Positions 34,261 through 42,431 of a stretch of 61,714 bases of DNA are shown piece after piece (the first letter of the stretch is position 1; every line of letters begins with the position of its first letter). Source of the DNA: Leucobacter sp. PH1c (GTDB taxonomy: Bacteria; Actinomycetota; Actinomycetes; Actinomycetales; Microbacteriaceae); the NCBI RefSeq assembly GCF_000633415.1, contig NZ_AYMV01000024.1, forward strand, positions 1 through 61,714, written 5' to 3'. Made by a program: the position numbers and the translations under genes. The notes beneath the pieces were generated by a model. It was given only the letters and a program-made list of their open reading frames with translations. It had not been told where the DNA came from and made no database searches.

Positions 34261-35484
34261 ATGCAGACCACCGAAGACGGCACCGTAGAGATCGGCGTCG
34301 GGCTCATCAGCGTCGGCTGGATGGGGCAGCTCCACAGCCGCGCCTACGCGAACCTGCGCTACGCCTACCCGGACCTGCGCGTGCGCCCCAGGCTGGTGCA
34401 CGCCGCCGACCCGGTTCAGGCGCGCGCGGAGGAAGCGGTCTCGGTGCTCGGGTACGAGCGTGCCTCGGCCGACTACCAGGCGGTGCTCGACGACCCGGAG
34501 GTCGACGTCGTGTCGATCTGCGCCCCGAACTTCTTGCACGCCGAGATCGGGATCGCCGCGGCGAGAGCCGGCAAGCACTTCTGGATCGAGAAGCCGGTCG
34601 GCCGCGGCGAGGCCGAGACCCGCGCCGTCGCTGAGGCAGCGGCCGAGGCCGGCGTCGTCTCGTCGATCGGGTTCAACTACCGCCACGCTCCCGCCATCGA
34701 GTACCTGCGCGAATTGGTCGCCGACGGCACGCTGGGCCGCATCACCAACGTGCGCGGCCAGATGTTCGCGGACTACTCGGCTGACCCTCGCGGCGCACTC
34801 TCCTGGCGCTTCGTGCGCGGCCTCGCGGGCTCCGGCGTGCTGGGCGACCTCATGGGCCACCTGGTCGATCTCGTGCAGTACACCCTGGGCCCCATCGCCG
34901 AGGTGAACGCGGTCACCTCCACGGTCTACACGGAACGCCCGGAGCTGCCGATGGGCACGGGAACCCACTTCGCTGTGGTCGAGGATGGCGAGATGAAGCC
35001 CGTCGAAAACGAGGACTACGCCGGCATGCTCGTGCGGCTCGCCGACGGTGCGGTCGCGGCGGGAGCGGTCGGCACCCTCGAGGCATCGCGGGTGGCCGTG
35101 GGGCCCCGCGCGAGCTATGGGATCGAGGTCTATGGCACGGCGGGTTCGGCGCGCTGGGATTTCGAGCGTCTCAACGAACTACACGTCGCCGGCGGCCGCG
35201 ACACCGAGTACCCCGGCTACACCCGGGTCATGGCGTACCCCGGAATGGGGGACTTCGGCCGGTTCCAGCCCGGTGCCGGGACTTCGATGGGGTACGACGA
35301 CCTCAAGGTCATCGAGGCGAAGAAGTTCGTGCAAGCGGTGCTCGGCCGCGAGCTGCGCAATTCAAACATCCAGGACGCACTCTCAGCGGCGCAGGTCATC
35401 TCCGCCGCTGAGCGCTCGGCAGCCGGCCGTGGCTGGGAGCCCAGTGCCTCGCTGACGGGCACCACCGCTGCGACGCGCGACTAG
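34261..35484 (+). CDS. Gfo/Idh/MocA family oxidoreductase
   Basis: A 407-residue oxidoreductase: Rossmann domain (GLISVGWMGQLHSRAY; the first Gly pattern is slightly altered) and IEKPV in place of CEKP. The C-terminal segment SGVLGDLMGHLVDLVQYTLG has the Asp/His set. It is paralogous to the protein at 18945-20147 and shares the long central block SWRFVRGLAGSG. The ATG at 34261 begins the family alignment; GAAGCAGC upstream is a weak Shine-Dalgarno. It is first in an operon with an IolE-like protein, another oxidoreductase and an SDR, downstream of a GGACCGGTCC operator. Confidence 0.86.
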   Translation: MQTTEDGTVEIGVGLISVGWMGQLHSRAYANLRYAYPDLRVRPRLVHAADPVQARAEEAVSVLGYERASADYQAVLDDPEVDVVSICAPNFLHAEIGIAAARAGKHFWIEKPVGRGEAETRAVAEAAAEAGVVSSIGFNYRHAPAIEYLRELVADGTLGRITNVRGQMFADYSADPRGALSWRFVRGLAGSGVLGDLMGHLVDLVQYTLGPIAEVNAVTSTVYTERPELPMGTGTHFAVVEDGEMKPVENEDYAGMLVRLADGAVAAGAVGTLEASRVAVGPRASYGIEVYGTAGSARWDFERLNELHVAGGRDTEYPGYTRVMAYPGMGDFGRFQPGAGTSMGYDDLKVIEAKKFVQAVLGRELRNSNIQDALSAAQVISAAERSAAGRGWEPSASLTGTTAATRD

Positions 35485-35579
35485 CCGTCCTGCGGTTCCG
35501 AGTTCGGACCCAGGCCCGGTCTCGGGCCCAGATCACCAACACCTCAGACACTCCATACCAGCATTCAGAAGGAGCCACC

Positions 35580-36449
35580 ATGACCGCACGAATCGCCGCC
35601 GCACCTATCAGCTGGGGCGTCATCGAGGTTCCACACTGGGGGGTGCAGCTCGACCGTGAGCGCGTCCTCTCCGAGATGACCGGTCTGGGAGTCAGCGCCA
35701 CCGAGTTTGGGCCGGGGGGCTTCCTCCCCGACGCCCCGGCTGAACGGGCGCACGTGCTCGCCAGTGCCGGGCTGCGGGCCGTCGGCGGCTTCTTCCCGAT
35801 CGTGCTGCATGACGCGGCGCGGGACCCGCTGCCCGCGATCGAGCGCGAGCTCGAAGCGTACGTCGCCGCGGGCGCAGACACTCTCGTCCTTTCGGCAGTG
35901 ACCGGTCGCGACGGCTACGACGGCGTGGGCGAGCTCAGCGAGGCCGAGTGGGGCACGCTGCTCGCCAACCTCGACCGCGCGCTTGACGCCGCGGCTGCCG
36001 TGGGGGTGGTGGCGACGCTCCACCCGCACCTCGGCACGGTGGTCGAGGCTCCCGCCGCGGTCGAGCGCGTCATCGCCGGGTCGCGGATCGGTCTCTGCCT
36101 CGATGCGGGGCACTTCACCCTCGGTGGGGGCGATCCCCTGCAACTCGTAGACGATCACGCCGACCGCATCGTCCACGCGCACCTCAAGGATGTGAGCCTC
36201 GCGGTAGCCGCCCGGGTCAGAACAGGCGAACTCAGCTACCGTGACGGGGTGCAGCAGGGCATGTACTGTGCGCTCGGCGAGGGAGACGCGCGAATCGCGG
36301 AGATCGTGGCGGCCCTCCGTGGCGCGGGCTACGACGGCTGGTACGTGATCGAGCAGGACACGGTGATCGAGTCAGAGGCCGACGCGGTGCGGGCGCTTGA
36401 GAACGCCAGGCGCAGCATCGAGTTCATCCGTGCGGCGGTCGCGCCGTGA
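35580..36449 (+). CDS. IolE/MocC-like TIM-barrel dehydratase or epimerase
   Basis: A 289-residue AP-endonuclease-2-family protein. The opening AAPISWGVIEVPHWGVQL matches inosose dehydratases, and TEFGPGGFLP is like TELGPYGYLP in IolE. Metal-site segments are ATLHPHLGTVVE, CLDAGHFTLGGGDP and VIEQDTVI at the C-terminus. It therefore probably dehydrates an inosose-type ketone to a diketone for the second IolD. AGAAGGAG lies 8 bases before the ATG. Its stop overlaps the next gene's GTG start. Confidence 0.82.
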   Translation: MTARIAAAPISWGVIEVPHWGVQLDRERVLSEMTGLGVSATEFGPGGFLPDAPAERAHVLASAGLRAVGGFFPIVLHDAARDPLPAIERELEAYVAAGADTLVLSAVTGRDGYDGVGELSEAEWGTLLANLDRALDAAAAVGVVATLHPHLGTVVEAPAAVERVIAGSRIGLCLDAGHFTLGGGDPLQLVDDHADRIVHAHLKDVSLAVAARVRTGELSYRDGVQQGMYCALGEGDARIAEIVAALRGAGYDGWYVIEQDTVIESEADAVRALENARRSIEFIRAAVAP

Positions 36450-37447
36450 GCGCCCCGCTGCGGATCGGGCTCCTCGGCGCCTCGCGGATCGCGGAGCTCG
36501 CGATCACCGCGGCGAGCCACGACACGGGAGACACCCGTGCGGCCGTCGCAGCGCGCGACCCGGAGCGCGCCCGCGCGTATGCGGCCGCGCACGGCTTCGA
36601 CGGGATCCATGATGACTACGAGGCGCTGATCGCCGACGAGTCCATCGACCTGCTGTACATCGGTCTGCCGAACGGGCTGCACGCTGAATGGACGGTGCGC
36701 GCGCTGCGTGCCGGTCGCTCGGTGCTCGTTGAGAAGCCGTTCGCGGCGAACCTCGCCGAGTTTGATGCGGTCGCCGCCGAGCTCGAGCGTGCGCCGGGCT
36801 GGGCCTGGGAGGCGTTCCACTACGCGGACCATCCGCTCACGACCCGGCTCCTCGACATCGTGCGCTCGGGGGAGATCGGCGAGCTGCGCGAGGTGCGCGT
36901 CGCAATGCTGATGCCGTCCCCCGCTGCGGCCGATCCGCGCTGGAGCTTTGATCTCGCCGGCGGCGCCATGATGGACCTCGGGTGCTACGCGGTTCACGCG
37001 CTGCTCGCACTGGGTGACGCGCTGGGGCTGCCCGTAACGCTCGTTTCGGCGGCGGGAGTGGGCTACGACCCGGACCCGCGGCTGGACGCCGCGGTGGCCG
37101 CGGAGCTCAGCGTCGGCACCGCGTCCGCGTCGCTCAGCGTGAGCATGGAGAGTCCCGCGTGGGACTTCAGCCTCCGGGTGATCGGCGACCGAGGCGAGGT
37201 GACCGCCCCCAACTTCGTGAAGCCGCAGGAGGACGACCGCCTGCTCGTCACCGCTGATGGGGTCGCGCGCGAGGAGTGCACGGGCACCGAGTCCTCGTAC
37301 GCGCACCAGCTTCGTCGCATCCGCGCGGCGCTGCGCTCGGGTGAGCGATCCGCCACCGAGCTTGAGCGCTCTCGCCGCACCATGGCGCTGATCGACGCCA
37401 TTCTCGAACAGAGCGGATTCCCGTTGCGCCCGGGACGCCTGGCCTAG
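36446..37447 (+). CDS. Gfo/Idh/MocA family oxidoreductase (dihydrodiol dehydrogenase-like)
   Basis: A 333-residue oxidoreductase with the NAD-binding start RIGLLGASRIAELA, VEKPFAANLAE, and WEAFHYADHPLT, the counterpart of the EAF-Y--HP motif of dimeric dihydrodiol/trans-diol dehydrogenases. MMDLGCYAVHAL carries the C-terminal catalytic residues. It starts with GTG overlapping the preceding stop. It belongs to a different subfamily from the two inositol dehydrogenases in the window, so it may oxidise a different carbon or act on an open-chain product. Substrate unknown. Confidence 0.83.
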   Translation: MSAPLRIGLLGASRIAELAITAASHDTGDTRAAVAARDPERARAYAAAHGFDGIHDDYEALIADESIDLLYIGLPNGLHAEWTVRALRAGRSVLVEKPFAANLAEFDAVAAELERAPGWAWEAFHYADHPLTTRLLDIVRSGEIGELREVRVAMLMPSPAAADPRWSFDLAGGAMMDLGCYAVHALLALGDALGLPVTLVSAAGVGYDPDPRLDAAVAAELSVGTASASLSVSMESPAWDFSLRVIGDRGEVTAPNFVKPQEDDRLLVTADGVAREECTGTESSYAHQLRRIRAALRSGERSATELERSRRTMALIDAILEQSGFPLRPGRLA

Positions 37448-37514
37448 GACCCAGACCCAAGCCGCGGACTCGCGCGGCCGCACCTCACCCCCCCCGACGC
37501 AAAGGAGCACCGCA

Positions 37515-38315
37515 ATGCAGCAACTGCTGAACCAGAAGACACTTCTCGTGACCGGTGGGACGCAGGGCCTCGGCCTGGCGATCGCCGAGGCCGCGGCGAG
37601 AGAGGGGGCCGTCGGGGTCGCGATCGTTGGCCGGAACGCGGCCAAGGCGGAGGCGGCGCTCGCTGCGATCCGCGGTGCGGGCGCGGCGACGCCGGGGTTC
37701 GAAGCCGCGGCGATCATCGCCGACCTGTCCGAGCCGGGCGAGGCGGAGCGCGCCGTCGCCGAGACCATCGACCGCTTCGGTCGCATCGACAGCCTCGTGA
37801 ACGCCGCCGGGGCCACGAGCCGCGGCACCCTGCTCGATACGAGCCGGGAACTGCTGCAGGAGCACCTCACCCTCAACCTCGTCGTGCCGTTCATGACGAT
37901 GCAGGGCGCGGTGGCCGACATGCGCGAGCGCGGGGCGCCCGGCACGATCCTCAACATCATCAGCATGTCGATGCACGGTGGTCAGCCGTACCTTGCGCCA
38001 TACACCGCCTCGAAGGCCGGGCTCGCCGGCCTCACAAAGAACGCGGCGTTCGCCCACCGCTTCGACCGGATCCGAATCAACGGGCTCAACATCGGCTGGA
38101 CCGCGACCCCGGGGGAAGCGGTCACCCAGAAGACGTTCCACGGGGCGGCCGACGACTGGCTCGCCGCCGCGGAGGCCGCGCAGCCGATGGGCAAGCTCGG
38201 ACAGCCGGACGAAATCGCTGACGCCGTGGTGTTTCTGCTCAGCGAACGCAGCGGCGTGGTCACCGGATCAATCATCGACTGGGATCAGAACGTTCCCGGC
38301 GCCTACGATCAGTAG
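37515..38315 (+). CDS. Short-chain dehydrogenase/reductase
   Basis: A 266-residue classical SDR. The coenzyme motif is TGGTQGLGLAIAEAA (residues ~14-28), the NAG counterpart is NAAGATS, the catalytic Ser lies in NIISMSMHG, and the Tyr-Lys pair in YTASKAGL. The C-terminal SGVVTGSIIDWDQNVPGAYDQ is typical of polyol or sugar-acid SDRs. GCAAAGGAG precedes the ATG. It is the last gene of the 34261 operon and probably oxidises or reduces a ring polyol or an open-chain keto acid in the same route. Confidence 0.87.
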   Translation: MQQLLNQKTLLVTGGTQGLGLAIAEAAAREGAVGVAIVGRNAAKAEAALAAIRGAGAATPGFEAAAIIADLSEPGEAERAVAETIDRFGRIDSLVNAAGATSRGTLLDTSRELLQEHLTLNLVVPFMTMQGAVADMRERGAPGTILNIISMSMHGGQPYLAPYTASKAGLAGLTKNAAFAHRFDRIRINGLNIGWTATPGEAVTQKTFHGAADDWLAAAEAAQPMGKLGQPDEIADAVVFLLSERSGVVTGSIIDWDQNVPGAYDQ

Positions 38316-38356
38316 CTGCGCTGCTCGCGATCCCGCGCCCATGCCTGCGCTCCCGC

Positions 38357-39754
38357 TCAGCTCGCCGTGAGCTGCTCCGCAATCTGCAGCAGGGTCTCCT
38401 CCGAGCCCGCGCGCCCGATCAGCTGCACGCCGAACGAGTGCCCGGCGGGCGTTCGGAGGATCGGGATCGCGATCGCCGGGAGGCCCGCGACGTTGACCAT
38501 CGAGGTGAAGGGCGCCCACTCGCACTGCAGGCGGTAGTCGTCGTCCGGGTGGAGCTCGGTGAACGCGCCGATGCGGGGCGGGAGCATGGCGAGGCCCGGT
38601 GTGAGCACGGCGTCGTAGGCGCCCCACTGCTCCCGCGCGTCCGCGGCGAACGCGCGCAGGCGCCGCCCCGCGCTCAGGTGTTCCTCGTGCGCACGCGCGA
38701 GCGCCCGGTCGCGGAAGAGGCGGGTGAGCGGCATGAGCCGCTCGTCCGCGCCGCGGGGGAGCTTGAGCAGCGAGAGGCCCGCCGTCCACCCCGTGCCGAA
38801 GGCGTGCGGATAGCGCGGGTCGTAGCGAATCTCGGCCTCCTCGACGCGGTGGCCGAGGCCGGCCAGGAGCTCGGCGGCGCGCGTGTGCGCACTTCGCGCC
38901 TCGGGGGCGAGTGGGACGGGGTGCGCCGACTCGAAGGGGGACGCGGCCGAGACGCCGATGCGCAGGCCCCGCAGCTCGGCCGCCCGCGCCACGGCGGCTA
39001 CGGCGGGCTCGCCCGGCGCCCCGCGGAGCGCGTCGAAGAGGAGGGCCGCGTCGGCGGCGGTGCGCGCGAGCGGGCCGCTCACGGTGAGCCGGGGTGCGCC
39101 GAACTCATCGAGCGGGCCCCGCGCGAGATCGCTCGCGACGGCGCCGAGCCCGGGTTTCAGGCCGATCAGGCCGCAGGCGAGGGCCGGGATCCGGATCGAG
39201 CCGCCCCCGTCGCTGCCGGGCGCGACCGGGAGGATCCCCGCCGCCACCGCGGCGGCCGAGCCGCCCGAGGAGCCGCCCGCCGTGCGCTCGGGATCACGCG
39301 GGTTGCGCGCCGGGGGCGCGATGCGGTTCTCCGAGTAGCCGGTGAGGCCGAACTCGGGCACCTGCGTCTTGCCGAGCGCGAGCGCGCCCGCTGTTCGGAG
39401 CACGGCGACGCCAGGGCTGTCCTGCCGGGCCGGGCTCACCGGGAGCGCGGCGCTGCCGTGCGTTGTGGGGTGCCCCGCGACGTCCGTGAGGTCCTTGTGC
39501 GCGAGCGGCATCCCGTGCAGGCGGGGGAGCGCCTCCCGTTCGTCCCGCGGGGTGCGCGCGAACCGTTCGTCAGCGGCGGACGCCTCGGCGAGCGCCTGCT
39601 CGGCGGCCACCGACACGAACGCCCCGAGCGCCGCGCTCGCGTCGATCCGGGCGAGGACGGCGGTCGTAGCCTCCCGGGCCGAGAGCTCGCCCGTGCGCAG
39701 CGCGGCGCGGAGCGCGAGGGCGGAGACGGGCAGATCGGGTGCGGGGAAGCTCAC
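38357..39754 (-). CDS. Amidase (amidase signature family)
   Basis: A 465-residue amidase-signature enzyme. The Ser-cisSer-Lys triad is visible: Lys in [11 protein letters not shown] (~residue 92), and the cis-Ser and nucleophile in [18 protein letters not shown] to [12 protein letters not shown] (~160-185). LIGLKPGLG follows. It could hydrolyse an aryl or fatty amide or act on a nylon-type oligomer; AtzF/GatA-like roles are less likely without partners. It is convergent with the SDR gene and followed on the same strand by nothing related. Upstream, 9 bases separate it from the small membrane-protein gene. Confidence 0.88.
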   Translation of the reverse strand: MSFPAPDLPVSALALRAALRTGELSAREATTAVLARIDASAALGAFVSVAAEQALAEASAADERFARTPRDEREALPRLHGMPLAHKDLTDVAGHPTTHGSAALPVSPARQDSPGVAVLRTAGALALGKTQVPEFGLTGYSENRIAPPARNPRDPERTAGGSSGGSAAAVAAGILPVAPGSDGGGSIRIPALACGLIGLKPGLGAVASDLARGPLDEFGAPRLTVSGPLARTAADAALLFDALRGAPGEPAVAAVARAAELRGLRIGVSAASPFESAHPVPLAPEARSAHTRAAELLAGLGHRVEEAEIRYDPRYPHAFGTGWTAGLSLLKLPRGADERLMPLTRLFRDRALARAHEEHLSAGRRLRAFAADAREQWGAYDAVLTPGLAMLPPRIGAFTELHPDDDYRLQCEWAPFTSMVNVAGLPAIAIPILRTPAGHSFGVQLIGRAGSEETLLQIAEQLTAS

Positions 39755-39763
39755 CCCTCCACC

Positions 39764-40279
39764 CTACGCGCGGGGTGATGCCGGGGCGCCGGGGGCGAGG
39801 GTCGTGGCCCAGTACGCGTCGGCCTCGGCCTCGGAGGCGAAGAAGCGCAGCTTGTGGCGGTACTCGTGGTCGACGCCGGGCGTGCGCTGCACCCAGAGCG
39901 CGTAGTGCCATGCGTCGCCGGCGCTCCAGCTGCCGCAGTGCATCTCGGGGTCGCTCGCCGCGACGTTCGCGCAGATCACACCGCCGCCGTCGCGGTCGAC
40001 GATGCCGGCCTGCAGGACGCCGTCGGCGGTCTCCGCGACGTAGAAGAAGCCGCCGTCGGGGGTGCGGTCGAGGAGTGTGATCGACTCGGGCACCGCCGGG
40101 GCGGGGTCGGTGTCGCCGAGCTGCTGCTCGATGAGGTGCTCGCGCGCGGTCTCCCACTCGTCGGGCTGCGCCGACCAGCTGCCGCTCGCGAAGAGGGGGA
40201 ACAGCGCGGCGAGCGCCGCGGCCCCCGCGATCGCGGCGGCCATGACCAGGGCGGGGGCGACGCGACGCTGGGAGCTCAT
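39764..40279 (-). CDS. Small anchored extracytoplasmic protein, function unknown
   Basis: A 171-residue protein with one N-terminal hydrophobic helix (ALVMAAAIAGAAALAALFPL, residues ~9-28) and an extracytoplasmic domain containing two cysteines (in ICANVAAS and MHCGSW) that may form a disulfide. I do not recognise the family. It may be co-transcribed with the downstream amidase (9-base gap). The ATG has no strong Shine-Dalgarno. Confidence 0.72.
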   Translation of the reverse strand: MSSQRRVAPALVMAAAIAGAAALAALFPLFASGSWSAQPDEWETAREHLIEQQLGDTDPAPAVPESITLLDRTPDGGFFYVAETADGVLQAGIVDRDGGGVICANVAASDPEMHCGSWSAGDAWHYALWVQRTPGVDHEYRHKLRFFASEAEADAYWATTLAPGAPASPRA

Positions 40280-40402
40280 GCGTTCAGCATAGGGCGGCGG
40301 GGCCGTGCTCCCGGGTACCTAGGCGTCAGGCCCCAGCGCGCTGCCGCCCGGCGCGCACGGTCCCGCCGCGTCGCACTCCAGGTCCCACCGACCCGCGCGC
40401 TG

Positions 40403-40446
40403 TTGCGAATGGTTCTCACCAGGCGTTATAGTGATAGCCGTTCTCA
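40403..40446 (+). promoter_or_regulatory. znu operon promoter with two Zur-type boxes
   Basis: TTGCGA (40403-40408) and TATAGT (40427-40432) are 18 bp apart. Two 15-bp 7-1-7 imperfect palindromes are present: TGCGAATGGTTCTCA (40404-40418, over the -35) and TGATAGCCGTTCTCA (40432-40446, just after the -10). Both share GTTCTCA and five of seven symmetric positions, like actinobacterial Zur boxes. Zn-loaded Zur from the last gene of the operon would repress here. Confidence 0.68.
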
Positions 40447-40461
40447 TTTAGAAAGATCCTC

Positions 40462-41649
40462 ATGACGCTTCACTCCCGCGGCGCTCGCCGCGCACCCCAG
40501 CACCTCCTGCGCTCAGGCGCCGCGCTCGCCGCAGTCGCCGCGCTGGCCCTCACCGGCTGTTCCGCCGAGCACGGCGGCAGCGCGGGCGCCGACGGGGACG
40601 CGCTCCGCGTCGTCGCGACCACCACGCAGCTCACCGACTTCGCACGCGAGATCGGCGGCGACGACATCGCGCTCACCGGGCTGCTCGCCCCGGGCGGCTC
40701 GGCGCACCACTTCGACCCGACGCCCGCGGACCTCCTCGCGCTCAGCGAGGCGGACGTGCTCATCGTGAACGGCGCGGGGCTCGAGACGTTCATCGACGAC
40801 GCCATCGACGCGTCCGGGTTCACGGGCGAGGTCATCACGGCGAGCGACGGGATCGACCTCGATGAGGCGACCGCGATCACGGCCGAGGGTGAGGCGGAGG
40901 CGGCGGGGGAGGCCGCGGCGGCCGATGCCGACCACGATCACGCGGACGAGGAGCACGCGGACCACGACCACGCGAGCGAGGGCGATGCCCACGGCGCCGA
41001 GGATCACGCGGACCACGACCACGCGGACCACGACCACGCGGGCGAGAGCGCCGCCGAGCACGACCACGATCACGGCCCCACGAACCCGCACCTGTGGACC
41101 TCCCCGCGCTACGCCGCGGACATGGCCGCCCACATCGGCGAGGAGCTCGCCCGGATCGACTCGGCGCACGCCGCCGACTACCAGAGCCGCAGCGCCGCGT
41201 ACGGCGAGCAGCTCGACGCGCTCGACGTGTGGGCCGCCGCCCAGTTCGCGGCCGTGCCGGCGGCCGAGCGGGTGCTCGTCACGGGGCACGACTCGCTCCG
41301 CTACTACCTGCACAACTACGACATCGGCTTCGCCGGGTCGATCCTGCCGAGCTTCGAGGACAACGCCGAGCCGAGCGCCGCCGACATCGACGCGCTCGTG
41401 GCCCGCATCACCGAGCTCGGTGTGCCCGCCGTGTTCGTCGAGTCCTCGATGAGCCCGAAGCTCGCCCGCACGATCGCGAAGGAAGCGGGGGTCACCGTGG
41501 TCGACGCGGAGTCGCTCTACGCCGACTCGCTCGGGGCGCCCGGTAGCGGCGCGGACACCTATCTCACGGCGACCGTGCACAACACGCGGGTGATCCTGGA
41601 GGCGTGGGGCGCGGAGGCGGCCCCGCTGCCCAGTACGCTGCAGTCATGA
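40462..41649 (+). CDS. znuA: Zinc ABC transporter, metal-binding lipoprotein
   Basis: A 395-residue cluster A-I solute-binding protein. The signal peptide ends in a lipobox, ALTGCSAEH. Metal-site histidines lie in GSAHHFDPTPADL, NPHLWTSP and VTGHDSLRYYL, and the last acidic ligand is expected in the C-lobe. Residues ~154-208 form an unusually long His/Asp/Glu-rich loop between the lobes, typical of Zn2+ over Mn2+ binding and probably a zinc collector. It starts the operon znuA-znuC-znuB-znuB2-zur, with its stop overlapping znuC (ATGA). Confidence 0.93.
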   Translation: MTLHSRGARRAPQHLLRSGAALAAVAALALTGCSAEHGGSAGADGDALRVVATTTQLTDFAREIGGDDIALTGLLAPGGSAHHFDPTPADLLALSEADVLIVNGAGLETFIDDAIDASGFTGEVITASDGIDLDEATAITAEGEAEAAGEAAAADADHDHADEEHADHDHASEGDAHGAEDHADHDHADHDHAGESAAEHDHDHGPTNPHLWTSPRYAADMAAHIGEELARIDSAHAADYQSRSAAYGEQLDALDVWAAAQFAAVPAAERVLVTGHDSLRYYLHNYDIGFAGSILPSFEDNAEPSAADIDALVARITELGVPAVFVESSMSPKLARTIAKEAGVTVVDAESLYADSLGAPGSGADTYLTATVHNTRVILEAWGAEAAPLPSTLQS

Positions 41650-42431
41650 CCGCCGCGCTCGCCCTCGACCAGGCCGCGTTCGGGTACGCGGGCACCACTC
41701 GCGTGGAAGGGCTCACGCTCGAACTCCCCGAGGGCGCCGCGCTCGCGCTGATCGGCCCGAACGGATCGGGCAAGTCGACGCTGCTGCGCGGGATCCTGGG
41801 CCTCGCCGAGCGCACGGCCGGATCCGCCCGAGTGCTCGGCACCACCCCGGACCGCGCGCGGCGCAGCGTTGGCTCGCTGCCGCAGGCGGACACCCGCGAC
41901 ACGACGCTTCCCGTGACGCTCCGCCAGGTCGTCACGATGGGGCTCTACCGCTCGCGCGGCGCCCTCCGCCCGATCGGCTCCGCGGGCCGGGCCGCCGTGA
42001 GCGAGGCGCTCGCCCGCGTCGGCCTCGCCGACTTCGCGCAGCGCCGCTTCGGCGAGCTCTCGGGCGGGCAGCAGCAGCGCGGGATCCTGGCGCGGGCCCT
42101 CGTCTCGGATCCGCGCCTGCTGCTCCTCGACGAGCCCTTCAACGGCCTCGACCGCGAGAACCGCGAGGTGCTGCTCGCCCTCGTCGCCGAGCTCCGCGCA
42201 GAGGGCCGCACGATCATCGTCTCGACGCACGACCTCGAGATCGCCCGCGAGGCCTGCTCGCACGTGCTGCTGCTCGCGAGCGGCCACGAGCCGAACCAGC
42301 CGGGCCACCCCGCGGGCTACGGCCCGCTCGCGGAGGCGCTCACCCTCGACGCCGTGCAGCACGCCTTCCACGACGCGACCGTCGAGCTCGACCACCACAC
42401 CGTCACGACGACGCGGGAGACCGGGGAGTGA
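41646..42431 (+). CDS. znuC: Zinc ABC transporter ATP-binding protein
   Basis: A 261-residue ATPase with Walker A GPNGSGKST, signature LSGGQQQR, Walker B LLLLDEPFNGLD and H-loop IVSTHDLE. It powers the two permeases encoded downstream. Start overlaps the znuA stop and its own stop overlaps the next start, so the operon is translationally coupled. Confidence 0.93.
   Translation: MTAALALDQAAFGYAGTTRVEGLTLELPEGAALALIGPNGSGKSTLLRGILGLAERTAGSARVLGTTPDRARRSVGSLPQADTRDTTLPVTLRQVVTMGLYRSRGALRPIGSAGRAAVSEALARVGLADFAQRRFGELSGGQQQRGILARALVSDPRLLLLDEPFNGLDRENREVLLALVAELRAEGRTIIVSTHDLEIAREACSHVLLLASGHEPNQPGHPAGYGPLAEALTLDAVQHAFHDATVELDHHTVTTTRETGE

Noticed and set aside
20281-38315. A C-glycoside deglycosylation locus (DgpA/DgpB/DgpC or CarA/CarB/CarC type)
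   Set aside because: Oxidoreductase/isomerase pairs are present, but no small DUF6379-type subunit is seen next to any barrel protein, while the second IolD points to ring polyols.
40921-41085. The His/Asp-rich stretch of znuA as a DNA repeat or CRISPR-like array
   Set aside because: It is an in-frame low-complexity protein loop of irregular units, with no constant repeat or spacer lengths.
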